Source: Xiashengella succiniciproducens (GTDB taxonomy: Bacteria > Bacteroidota > Bacteroidia > Bacteroidales > Marinilabiliaceae). From it: a stretch of 64,000 bases of DNA. The stretch lies in contig NZ_CP098400.1 in the NCBI RefSeq assembly GCF_023674465.1, positions 620,001 to 684,000 on the forward strand, given 5' to 3'. Both the position numbers and the translations under genes were made by a program. The notes under the pieces are model-generated. The model was not told where the DNA came from. It made no database searches and saw only the letters and a list, made by a program, of their open reading frames with translations. Positions 22,950 through 35,100 of this stretch are shown piece by piece (positions within the stretch are counted from its first letter, which is position 1; each line of letters begins with the position of its first letter).

Positions 22950-23396
22950 ATGAAACTTAATGAGTTAAAACCTGCCGCAGGATCTACTCACTATACTAAG
23001 AGAATAGGTCGTGGACAAGGTTCCGGACACGGTGGTACTTCTACACGTGGTCATAAGGGAGCCAAATCCCGCTCAGGTTATAAAATAAAGATCGGATTTG
23101 AAGGTGGTCAGATGCCACTTCAAAGACGAGTTCCCAAATTCGGATTCAAAAATATCAACCGTGTTGAATATAAGGCTATTAACCTTGGTGTTCTGCAAGG
23201 CCTGGTTGATAAGTTCGGTTGGACTGTTATTGATCCGCAAAACCTTATTGAAGCTGGTTTAGTAAGCAAGAACGCCCTTATCAAGATCCTTGGAAAAGGC
23301 ACTCTTAGCGCTAAGTTAGAAGTTAAAGCGCATGCATTCTCAAAATCAGCTGTAGCTGCAATTGAAGCAGCACAGGGAACTGTTGTGAAACTATGA
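22950..23396 (+). CDS. rplO: 50S ribosomal protein L15
   Basis: 148 residues; MKLNELKPAAGSTHYTKRIGRGQGSGHGGTST-type N-terminus (glycine- and arginine-rich) and GGQMPLQRRVPKFGF. It is a late assembly protein of the 50S. A strong hairpin without T-tract lies between it and secY. Confidence 0.98.
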   Translation: MKLNELKPAAGSTHYTKRIGRGQGSGHGGTSTRGHKGAKSRSGYKIKIGFEGGQMPLQRRVPKFGFKNINRVEYKAINLGVLQGLVDKFGWTVIDPQNLIEAGLVSKNALIKILGKGTLSAKLEVKAHAFSKSAVAAIEAAQGTVVKL

Positions 23397-23403
23397 TCTT
23401 GAA

Positions 23404-23429
23404 GCCCTGTCGGCAGTAGCCGGCAGGGC
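23404..23429 (+). promoter_or_regulatory. Hairpin between rplO and secY
   Basis: GCCCTGTCGGC pairs with GCCGGCAGGGC (one G-U) around AGTA. No T-tract follows, so it is not an ordinary terminator. It could mark an RNA processing site or slow secY expression relative to the ribosomal genes; this is inferred. Confidence 0.6.
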
Positions 23430-23456
23430 CAAGAGCTTATAATCTATTGAAAAGAC

Positions 23457-24794
23457 ATGAAACTTATCGAAACCATCCGAAATATCTGGAAAATCGATGA
23501 TCTCAGGAGTCGAATACTAACCACTCTGGGACTGGTTGTGATCTATCGTCTGGGCTCAAAAGTTGTTTTGCCCGGTATTGATCCGACACAGCTGTCTAAT
23601 CTTGTTGATCAGACCAGTTCAGGGGTAATGGGTTTGCTTAATATGTTTTCGGGAGGTGCCTTTGCCAATGCTTCAATTATGGCACTTGGTATCATGCCCT
23701 ACATTTCTGCATCCATCTTTATCCAGCTGCTTGGTATAGCAGTTCCCTACTTTCAACGCATGATGCGTGAAGGTGAGAGTGGTCGTAGGAAGATCAACCA
23801 GATAACAAGGTATCTGACGGTGTTAATTTTGCTTTTCCAGGCACCCGGTTACATTGCAAACCTGCATATGCAACTGCCTGCATCAGCATTTATTACTTCA
23901 GGATGGCTATTCCCTGTGAGCTCAACAATTATACTGACCGCAGGTAGTATGTTTGTAATGTGGCTTGGTGAAAGAATAACCGATAAGGGTATTGGCAACG
24001 GAATTTCGCTTATCATCATGGTAGGTATTATATCAAGGTTGCCGTTTGCATTGTTGGCCGAACTGGTTTCAAGACTGGAAGAAGGCGGTGGCTTCTTAAT
24101 GCTGCTGATCGAAATTGTAGTTCTGTTCTTCATATTTGAAGGTGCTATTCTGTTGGTACAAGGTACACGCAGGGTTCCCGTACAGTATGCCAAGAGAATT
24201 GTTGGAAATAAGCAGTATGGCGGTGTTCGTCAGTATATTCCATTAAAGGTTAATGCTGCTGGTGTTATGCCTATAATCTTTGCTCAGGCTATTATGTTCA
24301 TACCCATGGTATTTGCCGGATATGTTCAAAGTGAGTCAGCTACAGGGTTTGCTGCGGTATTCTCTAACTACACAGGTTTCTGGTACAACTTTGTATTTGC
24401 ATTGCTAATCATTTTATTCACCTATTTCTATACTGCCATTACTATCAATCCCACTCAGATGGCTGATGATATGAAACGTAACGGTGGTTTTATTCCTGGA
24501 ATTAAACCAGGTAAGAAGACTGTTGAATTCCTTGATTCGGTAATGTCAAAAATTACCCTACCGGGTTCTATTTTCCTGGCTTTGGTTGCTATACTTCCTG
24601 CCTTTGCACAAATGGCAGGTGTTGATCCCAACTTTGCCCAGTTTTATGGAGGTACCTCACTGCTTATCCTTGTTGGTGTAGTATTGGATACCTTGCAGCA
24701 AATAGAAAGTCACCTTCTGATGCGTCACTATGACGGGTTGTTGAAATCAGGTAGGATTAAGGGACGTAGCGGAGGAGGATCTGCTACTTACTAG
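23457..24794 (+). CDS. secY: Protein translocase subunit SecY
   Basis: Pore-forming subunit of the Sec channel in the inner membrane. 445 residues with ten predicted membrane segments. The conserved GIMPYISASIFIQLL in TM2, the cytoplasmic loop RRVPVQYAKR, and GGFIPGIKPGK in the C5-side loop region are all present. It lies in its usual place between rplO and map. SecE and SecG are not in the window. Confidence 0.98.
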   Translation: MKLIETIRNIWKIDDLRSRILTTLGLVVIYRLGSKVVLPGIDPTQLSNLVDQTSSGVMGLLNMFSGGAFANASIMALGIMPYISASIFIQLLGIAVPYFQRMMREGESGRRKINQITRYLTVLILLFQAPGYIANLHMQLPASAFITSGWLFPVSSTIILTAGSMFVMWLGERITDKGIGNGISLIIMVGIISRLPFALLAELVSRLEEGGGFLMLLIEIVVLFFIFEGAILLVQGTRRVPVQYAKRIVGNKQYGGVRQYIPLKVNAAGVMPIIFAQAIMFIPMVFAGYVQSESATGFAAVFSNYTGFWYNFVFALLIILFTYFYTAITINPTQMADDMKRNGGFIPGIKPGKKTVEFLDSVMSKITLPGSIFLALVAILPAFAQMAGVDPNFAQFYGGTSLLILVGVVLDTLQQIESHLLMRHYDGLLKSGRIKGRSGGGSATY

Positions 24795-24814
24795 TTTGTT
24801 GCTATTGAGAGAAG

Positions 24815-25594
24815 ATGATATACTTAAAAAGTGACGAAGAGATCGAATTGATACGGCAGAGCAATCTGCTTGTAGCAAGAACACTGGCAGAAGTAGCCAG
24901 GGTTATCAGGCCTGGAGTGACAACTCTTGAGCTTGATAAGATCGCAGAAACCTTTATACGGGATAATGGTGGAGAACCGGCGTTTTTGAATTACAACGGA
25001 TTCCCCAATTCACTATGCACCTCGGTCAATGATCAGGTAGTACATGGGATACCCAATAACAAACCGTTAAAGGAAGGAGATATAATCTCTGTTGACTGTG
25101 GGGTTAAGCTTAATGGTTTTTATGGAGACAGCGCCTATACCTTTGAGGTTGGTGAGGTTCTACCTGAGATTAAGGCATTGCTTCAGGCAACTAAGGAGTC
25201 ACTTTTTAAGGGCATCGAAAAAGCTGTTGAGGGCAACAGAATTGGCGATATAGGCTATGCTGTTCAAGAATACTGTGAGTCAAGAGGGTATTCGGTTGTA
25301 AGGGAGATGGTAGGCCATGGTGTGGGTCGCAATCTTCATGAAGAGCCTGAAGTTCCCAATTACGGCAGACGTGGCAATGGCATCAAACTGAGAAAAGGGA
25401 TGGTGATTGCAATAGAGCCGATGATAAATCTTGGCAAAAGACAAATTTATATGGAGGATGACCAATGGACCATCAGAACCGCTGATCACAAGGTTTCAGC
25501 GCATTTTGAACATACAGTGGCCGTTGGGAAAAACACTTGTGATATTCTTTCCAGTTTTAAATTTGTTGAAGAAGTATTAACTTTGCAGTCTTAA
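24815..25594 (+). CDS. map: Methionine aminopeptidase
   Basis: Removes the initiator methionine from new proteins. 259 residues, type Ia. The five metal ligands are visible: Asp in SVDCGVK, Asp in YGDSAYTF, His in [13 protein letters not shown], Glu in AIEPMINLG, and Glu in AHFEHTVAV. It lies between secY and infA. Start [16 protein letters not shown] fits the family. Confidence 0.97.
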   Translation: MIYLKSDEEIELIRQSNLLVARTLAEVARVIRPGVTTLELDKIAETFIRDNGGEPAFLNYNGFPNSLCTSVNDQVVHGIPNNKPLKEGDIISVDCGVKLNGFYGDSAYTFEVGEVLPEIKALLQATKESLFKGIEKAVEGNRIGDIGYAVQEYCESRGYSVVREMVGHGVGRNLHEEPEVPNYGRRGNGIKLRKGMVIAIEPMINLGKRQIYMEDDQWTIRTADHKVSAHFEHTVAVGKNTCDILSSFKFVEEVLTLQS

Positions 25595-25613
25595 TTTTAA
25601 ACGAGTAAGTTAT

Positions 25614-25832
25614 ATGGCTAAACAAGCCTCAATAGAACAAGATGGTACTATTATAGAAGCACTTTCCAATGCGATGTTTCGCGTTGAGCTGGAAAATGGC
25701 CACGTAATTACAGCGCATATATCTGGAAAGATGCGGATGCACTATATTAAGATACTCCCTGGTGATAAGGTAAAGGTAGAAATGTCACCTTATGATCTTA
25801 CCAAGGGAAGGATAAGTTACAGGTATAAGTAA
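25614..25832 (+). CDS. infA: Translation initiation factor IF-1
   Basis: 72 residues, the standard length; S1-like OB fold with [21 protein letters not shown] and [22 protein letters not shown]. It binds the 30S A site during initiation. Typical position before rpmJ. Confidence 0.98.
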   Translation: MAKQASIEQDGTIIEALSNAMFRVELENGHVITAHISGKMRMHYIKILPGDKVKVEMSPYDLTKGRISYRYK

Positions 25833-25853
25833 AATACTCAATACTATAATATT

Positions 25854-25970
25854 ATGAAGGTAAGAGCATCAGTCAAGAAGCGTAGCGCTGACTGTAAAAT
25901 TGTAAAGCGCAAAGGTCGCATATATGTTATAAACAAGAAGAATCCAAAGTTTAAACAACGTCAAGGATAA
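25854..25970 (+). CDS. rpmJ: 50S ribosomal protein L36, zinc-free form
   Basis: A 38-residue gene starting [15 protein letters not shown] and ending NPKFKQRQG. The zinc ligands CxxC...C...H of the usual form are mostly lost: only the cysteine of ADC remains and the second pair is replaced by serine/asparagine-type residues. Together with S14 it makes this a zinc-sparing set. It lies between infA and rpsM. Confidence 0.95.
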   Translation: MKVRASVKKRSADCKIVKRKGRIYVINKKNPKFKQRQG

Positions 25971-25980
25971 ATTATAGAAT

Positions 25981-26358
25981 ATGGCAAGAATTGCAGGAGT
26001 AGACATCCCAGCCAATAAAAGAGGTGAGATTGCCCTGACCTATATTTACGGAATAGGCCGTAGCAGGGCTACTATGCTTCTTAATCAAGCTGGTATTGAT
26101 GTAAACATGAAGGTAAAAGACTGGAACGATGATCAAATCACTGCCGTTCGTGAGTTAATTGGTTCTACCATTAAAACCGAAGGTGAGCTTCGTTCTGAGA
26201 TTCAACTTAACATCAAACGTCTGATGGACATCGGTTGCTACCGTGGTATCCGTCACCGTCTGGGCTTACCGGTTCGTGGTCAGTCTACAAAGAACAACGC
26301 ACGTACTCGTAAGGGTAAGAAGAAAACAGTTGCTAACAAGAAGAAAGCTACTAAATAA
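25981..26358 (+). CDS. rpsM: 30S ribosomal protein S13
   Basis: 125 residues; [26 protein letters not shown] and the [25 protein letters not shown] signature. It opens the alpha block and forms intersubunit bridges with the 50S. Confidence 0.98.
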   Translation: MARIAGVDIPANKRGEIALTYIYGIGRSRATMLLNQAGIDVNMKVKDWNDDQITAVRELIGSTIKTEGELRSEIQLNIKRLMDIGCYRGIRHRLGLPVRGQSTKNNARTRKGKKKTVANKKKATK

Positions 26359-26368
26359 TCATTAGAAC

Positions 26369-26758
26369 ATGGCTAAGAAGGCAGGAACACAAAAGAAAAG
26401 AGTTGTGAAGGTAGAGGCTGCAGGACAGGCTCACGTTCATTCATCGTTTAATAACATTATCGTATGCCTGACTAATGCTAACGGACAGGTTATTTCCTGG
26501 TCGAGTGCAGGTAAAATGGGTTTCAGGGGTTCTAAGAAGAACACTCCCTATGCTGCACAAGTAGCTGCCACTGACTGTGCCAAGGTGGCATACGATTTGG
26601 GCTTACGTAAGGTAAAAGTATTTGTTAAGGGACCTGGCAATGGACGTGAATCAGCCATTCGTGCTATTCATGGATCTGGTATTGAAGTTTCAGAAATCGT
26701 TGATGTTACTCCACTACCACACAATGGTTGCCGTCCTCCCAAAAGACGTAGGGTATAA
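26369..26758 (+). CDS. rpsK: 30S ribosomal protein S11
   Basis: 129 residues; [36 protein letters not shown]-type core and the [18 protein letters not shown]-terminus. It forms the platform with S18 and S6. An unusually long repeat-bearing spacer follows. Confidence 0.98.
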   Translation: MAKKAGTQKKRVVKVEAAGQAHVHSSFNNIIVCLTNANGQVISWSSAGKMGFRGSKKNTPYAAQVAATDCAKVAYDLGLRKVKVFVKGPGNGRESAIRAIHGSGIEVSEIVDVTPLPHNGCRPPKRRRV

Positions 26759-26782
26759 TTTTTACAACTAGTTATTAACCAT

Positions 26783-26897
26783 AAATTTTTGATTTGAATT
26801 TTGAATACTGGATAGGTTATTACCTCAAACCTTCCTTCAATAATCTTGCGGCTGTCATATTCAATTTTTAAAATCAAAAATTTAAAATCAAAAATTT
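26783..26897. repeat. AT-rich inverted and direct repeats in the rpsK-rpsD spacer
   Basis: The arm 26783-26805 is an imperfect inverted match to 26860-26883, and the 14-mer AAAATCAAAAATTT occurs twice in tandem (26870-26883, 26884-26897). The element fills a 145-bp gap where neighbours are about 10 bp apart. It could be a small mobile element remnant or a transcript-folding feature. Confidence 0.55.
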
Positions 26898-26903
26898 AGT
26901 AGA

Positions 26904-27509
26904 ATGGCTAGATATACAGGTCCAAAGACTAAAATAGCACGTAAATTCGGGGAGCCTATTTATGGTCCCGATAGGAGTTTTGAAAAGAAGAACTATCCTC
27001 CAGGCCAACATGGCAATAACAGGAGAAGAAAAACAAGTGAGTATGGCCAACAGCTGAAAGAAAAGCAAAAAGCCAAATATACTTACGGTGTTCTTGAAAG
27101 GCAGTTTAGCAACCTTTTCAAGAAGGCTAATGCCCATCCGGGTGTTACTGGTGAGATTCTGCTTATGTTGCTTGAGTCTCGTCTTGATAACGTTGTATAC
27201 CGTATGGGTTTGGCAGCTTCAAGAGCAGCTGCAAGGCAATTAGTAAGCCACCGTCATATTACTGTAGATGGAGCTGTAGTAAATATACCTTCATATACCC
27301 TTAAACCGGGACAGGTTGTTGCTGTTCGTGAGAAATCTAAATCACTTGAAGCTATCAACAGTGCTCTCGCAAATTCAAGCGTTCACAAATATTCCTGGTT
27401 GGAATTTGACAAAAACAGCATGACCGGTAAGTTCCTGAATACTCCTGAAAGGTCTGAAATACCCGAGAATATAAAGGAACAGTTGATTGTAGAATTGTAC
27501 TCTAAATAA
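26904..27509 (+). CDS. rpsD: 30S ribosomal protein S4
   Basis: 201 residues; begins [19 protein letters not shown], with the S4 domain [31 protein letters not shown] primary 16S-binding protein that also represses the alpha operon in E. coli. No cysteine zinc knuckle is seen at the N-terminus. Confidence 0.98.
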   Translation: MARYTGPKTKIARKFGEPIYGPDRSFEKKNYPPGQHGNNRRRKTSEYGQQLKEKQKAKYTYGVLERQFSNLFKKANAHPGVTGEILLMLLESRLDNVVYRMGLAASRAAARQLVSHRHITVDGAVVNIPSYTLKPGQVVAVREKSKSLEAINSALANSSVHKYSWLEFDKNSMTGKFLNTPERSEIPENIKEQLIVELYSK

Positions 27510-27518
27510 TTTATTCTT

Positions 27519-28511
27519 ATGGCAATATTAGCGTTCCAAAAACCTGATAAGGTCATCATGCTTGAGGCTGATGATAAGTTCGGTAGATTTGAATTCCGTC
27601 CTCTAGAACCAGGATATGGTATAACAATTGGAAATGCCTTAAGAAGAATCTTACTCTCGTCATTGGAGGGTTATGCTATCACAACTGTTAAGATTGAAGG
27701 AGTAGATCACGAATTTTCCAACATTCCAGGAGTTGTAGATGATGTAACTGAGATAATACTAAATCTTAAGCAGATTCGTCTTAAGAAAGTGGTAGAAGAA
27801 GGAGACAGCGAGAAGTTTACAGTTACTGTATCCGGAAAAGAGGTCCTGACTGCAGGCGATTTTGATTCTTTTATGTCCAATTTTAAGGTGCTGAATCCTG
27901 AATTGGTCATTGTAAGGATGAATCCGGAAGTAAATCTTAATATAACCCTTACCATAGCTAAAGGCCGTGGATGGGTTGCGGCAGAGGAGAACCGTTCACC
28001 CGATCAGGAGTTTGGCACAATTGCCATAGACTCAATATTTACCCCCATCAAGAACGTAAAGTACTGGGTGGAAAACTTCAGGGTTGAGCAGAAGACAGAC
28101 TATGAGAAACTGATGTTGGAAATTACAACAGATGGTTCTATATTCCCAAAAGATGCTCTCAAAGAGGCTGCCAAGATCCTGATACACCACTTTATGCTCT
28201 TCTCAGACGAAAAGATTACTCTCGATACCGATGAAAAATACGGTAATGAGGAGTTTGATGAAGAAGTACTGCATATGCGTCAGTTGCTTAAGACTAAGCT
28301 GGTTGACCTCGACCTGTCGGTAAGAGCTCTCAACTGTCTTAAAGCAGCAGATGTTGAGACATTGGGTGAGTTGGTACAATACAACCGCAATGATCTGTTG
28401 AAATTCAGGAATTTTGGTAAGAAATCACTTACTGAATTAGACGATTTGTTGACAGGAATGAGCCTTACTTTCGGTATGGACATTTCTAAGTATAAATTAG
28501 ACAAGGAATAA
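27519..28511 (+). CDS. rpoA: RNA polymerase alpha subunit
   Basis: 330 residues. The N-terminal domain shows [30 protein letters not shown], the dimer and beta-contact region. The C-terminal domain ends with [39 protein letters not shown], the UP-element and activator contact. It follows rpsD by 9 bp. Confidence 0.98.
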   Translation: MAILAFQKPDKVIMLEADDKFGRFEFRPLEPGYGITIGNALRRILLSSLEGYAITTVKIEGVDHEFSNIPGVVDDVTEIILNLKQIRLKKVVEEGDSEKFTVTVSGKEVLTAGDFDSFMSNFKVLNPELVIVRMNPEVNLNITLTIAKGRGWVAAEENRSPDQEFGTIAIDSIFTPIKNVKYWVENFRVEQKTDYEKLMLEITTDGSIFPKDALKEAAKILIHHFMLFSDEKITLDTDEKYGNEEFDEEVLHMRQLLKTKLVDLDLSVRALNCLKAADVETLGELVQYNRNDLLKFRNFGKKSLTELDDLLTGMSLTFGMDISKYKLDKE

Positions 28512-28517
28512 GTAACG

Positions 28518-29024
28518 ATGAGACATAGGAATAAAAACAACCATCTGGGCAGGACCAGTTCTCACAGAAAGGCAATGCTGTCAAACATGGCATCGTCCTT
28601 GATCTTGCATAAAAGAATTAAGACCACGGTAGCAAAAGCCAAGGAACTTAGGAAATATGTGGAACCGTTGATCAACCGCTCTAAGGAAGATACAACACAT
28701 TCACGTCGTATTGTATTCAGCTACCTTCAAAACAAGGAGGCTGTTACAGAACTATTCCGTGAAGTTTCTCAAAAGGTTGCAAACCGCCCCGGAGGATATA
28801 CAAGAATCCTCAAGCTGGGTTATCGTCTGGGTGATGCAGCTCAAATATGCTATATTGAGCTTGTAGACTACAACGAAAACATGCTTGGTACAGGCAAGGC
28901 AGCTGAAAAGAAAACTGCACGTCGTAGCCGTCGCGGAGGCAAGAAGACTACCACAGCTAAGGTTGAAGGTGCTGCAACACCAGCTGCAGAAAGCGCAACA
29001 GGTGCTGAAAATTCTGAAGAATAA
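28518..29024 (+). CDS. rplQ: 50S ribosomal protein L17, with C-terminal extension
   Basis: 168 residues. The core (first 120 residues) starts [21 protein letters not shown] and has [18 protein letters not shown] tail of about 45 residues follows, first basic ([13 protein letters not shown]) and then alanine- and glutamate-rich ([15 protein letters not shown]). Such tails are known in Bacteroidota L17. It is the last gene of the operon. Confidence 0.96.
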   Translation: MRHRNKNNHLGRTSSHRKAMLSNMASSLILHKRIKTTVAKAKELRKYVEPLINRSKEDTTHSRRIVFSYLQNKEAVTELFREVSQKVANRPGGYTRILKLGYRLGDAAQICYIELVDYNENMLGTGKAAEKKTARRSRRGGKKTTTAKVEGAATPAAESATGAENSEE

Positions 29025-29066
29025 TAAGGTGCAGAGCTTAAGGTCTGTTTCCGGAAAATGATCTTG

Positions 29067-29106
29067 AAAGGGGATAAAGACTTCTTGGCTTTATCCTCTT
29101 TTTGTT
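29067..29106 (+). terminator. Terminator of the ribosomal super-operon
   Basis: AAAGGGGATAAAG pairs with CTTTATCCTCTTT (13 bp with one G-U) around a 9-nt loop and runs into TTTTTG. It separates rplQ from eno. Confidence 0.85.
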
Positions 29107-29130
29107 GAGTGAATTAATAACTTCTTATAA

Positions 29131-30447
<1,317 letters not shown>

Positions 30448-30469
30448 AACTTTTTTGCGATATAGCTAT

Positions 30470-30498
30470 AAAAGCCACCCTGAGCGGGGTGGCTTTTT
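30470..30498 (+). terminator. eno terminator
   Basis: AAAGCCACCC pairs with GGGTGGCTTT around TGAGCG and is followed by a T-tract. Confidence 0.92.
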
Positions 30499-30606
30499 TC
30501 GTTTTTTTGATTCTATTAATCAGTTAATAGAACAAAAGTTTGGTTTTGCTGTTCTTAAGGTATAGATAGCTAAAATAATTAACCTTAGATAATCAAATCA
30601 ATACCT

Positions 30607-31917
30607 ATGGATCCGGTAAAACAAAAGTTAAAAGAAGTAGGCTCAAAGCGTGCCGAACAATTAAAAAGGCTTGTTGCTGAGCACGGGAATGACGTTATCC
30701 AGGAAGTAACCCTGGAGCAGGTGATATCAGGGATGAAAGGAATAGTAGCCCTGCTAACCGATACCTCTTCCCTGGATCCTGAGGAAGGCATACGCTTCAG
30801 AGATTATTCCATTCCTGAACTAAGGCAACATCTTCCTAAATTAAAAGATGACGGCGAGCCTCTCCCCGAGGGCTTGTTCTACCTTATGCTATTAGGCGAG
30901 ATTCCTGATAGGGCAACAGTAGATTTTATTTCAAGAGACTGGGCACGTCGCGCAGCCGACATACCGGGTCACGCTTTTGATGTTATAAATGCCCTGCCCA
31001 AGAGTGCTCACCCTATGATTCAGTTTAATACCGCCATCCTTGCCATGAGTACCCAGTCTCATTTCCGTAAGGCATATATGGAAGGTATGGACAAGAAGGA
31101 TTATTGGGATCCGATGTATGAAGGGGTGAATGACCTGATTAGCCGCTTGCCAGTAATTGCAGCTTATATTTACAGGAGGGTTTTCCACAACGAGAAATAT
31201 ATAGACATGGATCCATCACTTGACTGGGCAGGTAACCTTGCTCATATGATGGGTTATGACAGCGAGGAAATCAAACGTCTGATGCGACTTTATATGGTGC
31301 TGCATGCTGACCACGAAGGCGGTAATGTATCAGCACATACTACCCACCTGGTGGGTACTGCTTTATCAAATCCGTATTATAGCTTTGCAGCCGGTATGAA
31401 CGGACTGGCGGGTCCGCTTCATGGGATGGCAAACCAGGAAGTAATGGTATGGTTGGAACAACTGATTGCAGAGATTGGGGACAATCCTACAAAGGAACAG
31501 ATTAGGGAATATGCAGAGAATACGCTGAAACAGGGCAGGGTGATCCCAGGCTACGGACATGCTGTGCTGCGCAAGACTGACCCGAGATTTACCGAACAGC
31601 TAAACTTTGCTAATAAGTACATTCCCGAAGCTCCCCTTATCAAACTGGTAAGAAATATCTACGAAGTAGTGCCCGATGTACTTAGAAGTACCGGCAAGGT
31701 AAAGAATCCATGGCCAAACGTAGATGCTATCTCTGGTAGCTTGCTTACCAGTTATGGTATTACCGAACACCCAATTTACACCGTATTGTTTGGTGTATCC
31801 AGGTCTCTTGGTGTATTGTCATCATTAATATGGGACAGAATTTACGGTCAGCCACTTGAAAGGCCGTCATCCAAGTCACTTGAATGGTACATGAAAAAGG
31901 TGGGATTCAAGCAATAA
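30607..31917 (+). CDS. gltA: Citrate synthase, eukaryotic/mitochondrial type
   Basis: Condenses acetyl-CoA and oxaloacetate to citrate. The 436-residue chain matches mitochondrial citrate synthase closely, unlike the hexameric GltA of E. coli: LHADHEGGNVSAHT, LAGPLHGMANQEV (catalytic His), GRVIPGYGHAVLRKTDPR (second catalytic His), and KNPWPNVDAISG (catalytic Asp). The N-terminal 40 residues are charged and do not look like a targeting signal. It is a lone gene between terminators. This type is known from some Bacteroidota and from Geobacter. Confidence 0.93.
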   Translation: MDPVKQKLKEVGSKRAEQLKRLVAEHGNDVIQEVTLEQVISGMKGIVALLTDTSSLDPEEGIRFRDYSIPELRQHLPKLKDDGEPLPEGLFYLMLLGEIPDRATVDFISRDWARRAADIPGHAFDVINALPKSAHPMIQFNTAILAMSTQSHFRKAYMEGMDKKDYWDPMYEGVNDLISRLPVIAAYIYRRVFHNEKYIDMDPSLDWAGNLAHMMGYDSEEIKRLMRLYMVLHADHEGGNVSAHTTHLVGTALSNPYYSFAAGMNGLAGPLHGMANQEVMVWLEQLIAEIGDNPTKEQIREYAENTLKQGRVIPGYGHAVLRKTDPRFTEQLNFANKYIPEAPLIKLVRNIYEVVPDVLRSTGKVKNPWPNVDAISGSLLTSYGITEHPIYTVLFGVSRSLGVLSSLIWDRIYGQPLERPSSKSLEWYMKKVGFKQ

Positions 31918-31980
31918 CGATGTCTCATACAAACAGCAAAGTCTCGATTTAGTTGTAGCCTGATATAAACCGGGAACTTG

Positions 31981-32012
31981 TCCCTGTACATTTTTATGTG
32001 CAGGGATTTTTG
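31981..32012 (+). terminator. gltA terminator
   Basis: TCCCTGTACAT pairs with ATGTGCAGGGA around a T loop, followed by TTTTTG, 64 bp after the gltA stop. Confidence 0.85.
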
Positions 32013-32113
32013 CTTTTGAGGCATTAAGCTATCTTTATACTTCAATGTTTAAAAAAGGAAGAATTCACGCCTTTGGTGGAACGCTTTTGTGAATACTCCG
32101 TATAAACCCGGTA

Positions 32114-35100
32114 ATGTTATTGTTTTTGCAAATTAATTCTGTGTACACTCTTTACAGGAAATTATCGCTTATACTGTCGGTAATGCTTGTGTTCTGTCTT
32201 AATCTGAATGCGGGTGATCCGACTGTTTCTCATTTCACAATATCAGAAGGCCTGTCAAACAATTCAATTAATGATATTTTTCAGGACAGCAGGGGCTTTT
32301 TATGGATAGGTACGGAGGACGGACTCAACAGATATGACGGTTATACTTTTGAGGTACTTAAGAGCGGTGGGGATCCTGAGTATTCATTGGCAGGCAACTG
32401 TATCACGGCAATTCAGGAGGATCGCAACGGTAATATCTGGATTGGGACAAAGCGAAGGGGGATCTCAGTTTTGATTTCTCAGACAGGCAAGTTCAAGCAT
32501 TACAGACATATTTCCGGCAATCCCCGTTCACTTCCTGAAAACACAGTAACTGATTTCTATCTTTCTCCCACAGGTGAGATGTGGATCAAAATGGAGAGCT
32601 TTCTAGTGAAATACAACGAACCAGATGACAGCTTCAAGTCATACGGTCACTTTTCCAATGTGTTTAAGCGTTCAGGTAATATAGGGAATCAGATAGCAGA
32701 GGAAAGCGATACCACCTTCCTGATAGGAACCAAAGACGGCCTTAACCGCTTCAGCATCAGGACGGGAATGTTTGAGCGACTTCATAAGTATGATAACCAG
32801 TCCGTTGTATTTCAAGACGAGGTGCATCATATACAGCAAATATCAAGAAGTCATTATCTGATTGGCGCTGAAAGCGGGCTTTTTCTGTTAGAGCCAGGCA
32901 AGCATATGATGCCGGTTCCGGCTTCCGGCAGTTATGGAGCAAAAGTATCTGTCAATGCCATTAGTTACGATATCCATGGTAATATCTGGCTGGGAACCAC
33001 CAGGGGGCTCGAGATGTACAAAGGCGGTGGTCAGCGTCATGAACTCTATATGCAGTCAGGCAACGGCCAGCCACTTATTCAGGGTGAGATTAGCGTACTT
33101 TACAATGATGCTTCCGATCTGTTGTGGGTTGGTACACGCTTCAATGGTCTTTATAAAATCAACCTTTCCCCATCGAAATTCTCCTATCTGGGTAAAGATA
33201 ATGCCGGTAATCTTGATATGCGATCATTCAATATCCGATCTATTTATGAAGATACCAAGGGCAGACTGTGGCTTGGAACCCTTAACAGTGGGATCTATGT
33301 GCTTGATAAGTCAAGAAACCTGGTACGCCACTATGTGCTTAACTCAGAGAGATACAGAAGTTATGATGACGCTGTAGGCTCTATGTATGAAGATGAGAAG
33401 GGCTTGATCTGGGTTGGTTCAAATACCGGTATCTACACTATCGATCCAGTTTACAACAGGGCTACGGAATTCAACTATGTCAATGACAACCGTTATACCA
33501 CCTTGCTTAAAAACAACCCGGTTACCGTTGTGCTTGGTGATAGCATTGGAAATATGTGGTTTGGCACCCATTTCGGACTTTATCGCTACAACAATCATAA
33601 GATGTTCAGCTACTTCAGCGAGGAAGGCAGCAAGACCCTCCCGGCTGATCATATCACTGCAATGAGTCTGGATGGTGCACGAGGAATATGGATTGGAACA
33701 GATGATGGACTGGCTTACTTTGAAAACAAGAGTGGGAAAATTATTCCACTTTCTGATTTTAAAGTCAGTGGGAATACAGACTTACAAATACAATCACTGG
33801 CTCTGGATAACTCAGGAAGGCTATGGGCAGGTACCAGGTCGGGACTTTATTCGATAACGCGAGTAAGGGAAGATTCAATTGTTGTTGAGGCCAGTCCGGC
33901 AATTCGCAATGAAAAGGTGCCGTCGGTCATCCCCGACGGCAAACGGAGGATATGGGTAAGTTCCAGTAAGGGAATAACCATGATTTCACCTGAAGGTACA
34001 ATACGGGACTACGACATTTATGATGGTGTGCCACCACAACTTTTCAACCTAAGCAGTGCTTTAAGCACCAGCGACGGAGCAATTTACTTTGGTGGAGTAG
34101 ATGGCCTATGCTGGGTATACCCTGATTCCCTCAGCTTCAATATTCATAGGCCACGCATTGCCATTACCGATATTTCGATATGTAATAAAGGCGACTGCAA
34201 GGGTGTAGTCCTTGGAGAGCTGGCTGAACTTAGAATAAAATACAAGCCGCAGCTGCTGATTAACTTGACCTTTGCGGCATTGGAGTTCACTCAGCCGACT
34301 AAAAACAGCTACAAGGTGATGGTCGAAAACTATGACACCGAATGGAGGTCTGTAACTACAAGTAACAATCTGACCTTGTCAAACCTGATGCCGGGCAGAT
34401 ACAAGTTGCGTATTATGGCATCCAACAATGACTTTACATGGAATAATCAGCCGCTGGAGCTTCCAATCTATATTACTCCACCATTGTGGATGACAAAGTA
34501 TGCTTATGCGTTTTATTTGTTGCTGCTTATTTTTGTAATCCAGATGGTTATCAACTACCGCATAAGGCATTACAAGAGGGCCAACCGTTCGCTTGAAGAA
34601 AAGAATATCGATAAGCACAAGATAGAAGAGCAGAGGGAGATACTATCAAGAATCAACCAGAACCTGACAGATAGCATCAATTATGCGACCCGTATTCAGG
34701 CTGCTATGATACCTACGGAGAAGGTTATCAGAACAGTAATATCTGATGCTTTTGTGTATTTTCGTCCAAAGGATCTTGTAAGTGGTGACTTCTATTGGAT
34801 GCATCAACGTGACGGAAAGATCTTTATAGCGGTTGTTGACTGCACCGGTCACGGCGTCCCCGGTGCCTTTATGTCAATAATCGGGATTGACCTGCTAAGA
34901 AATATAGTATCCGGACAGAAAGTTGATGATCCTTCCCAGATTCTTCGTAAGCTAAGCATAGAACTGGATCAGACATTACGTAAGAATGATAGCAACTTAT
35001 TGGAGCCTGATTCGGTTAATGATGGTATGGATATATCTATTTGCGTGATAGATAGAGATAAAAAAGAGATTCGTTTTGCCGGTGCCGTAAATGGTATATA

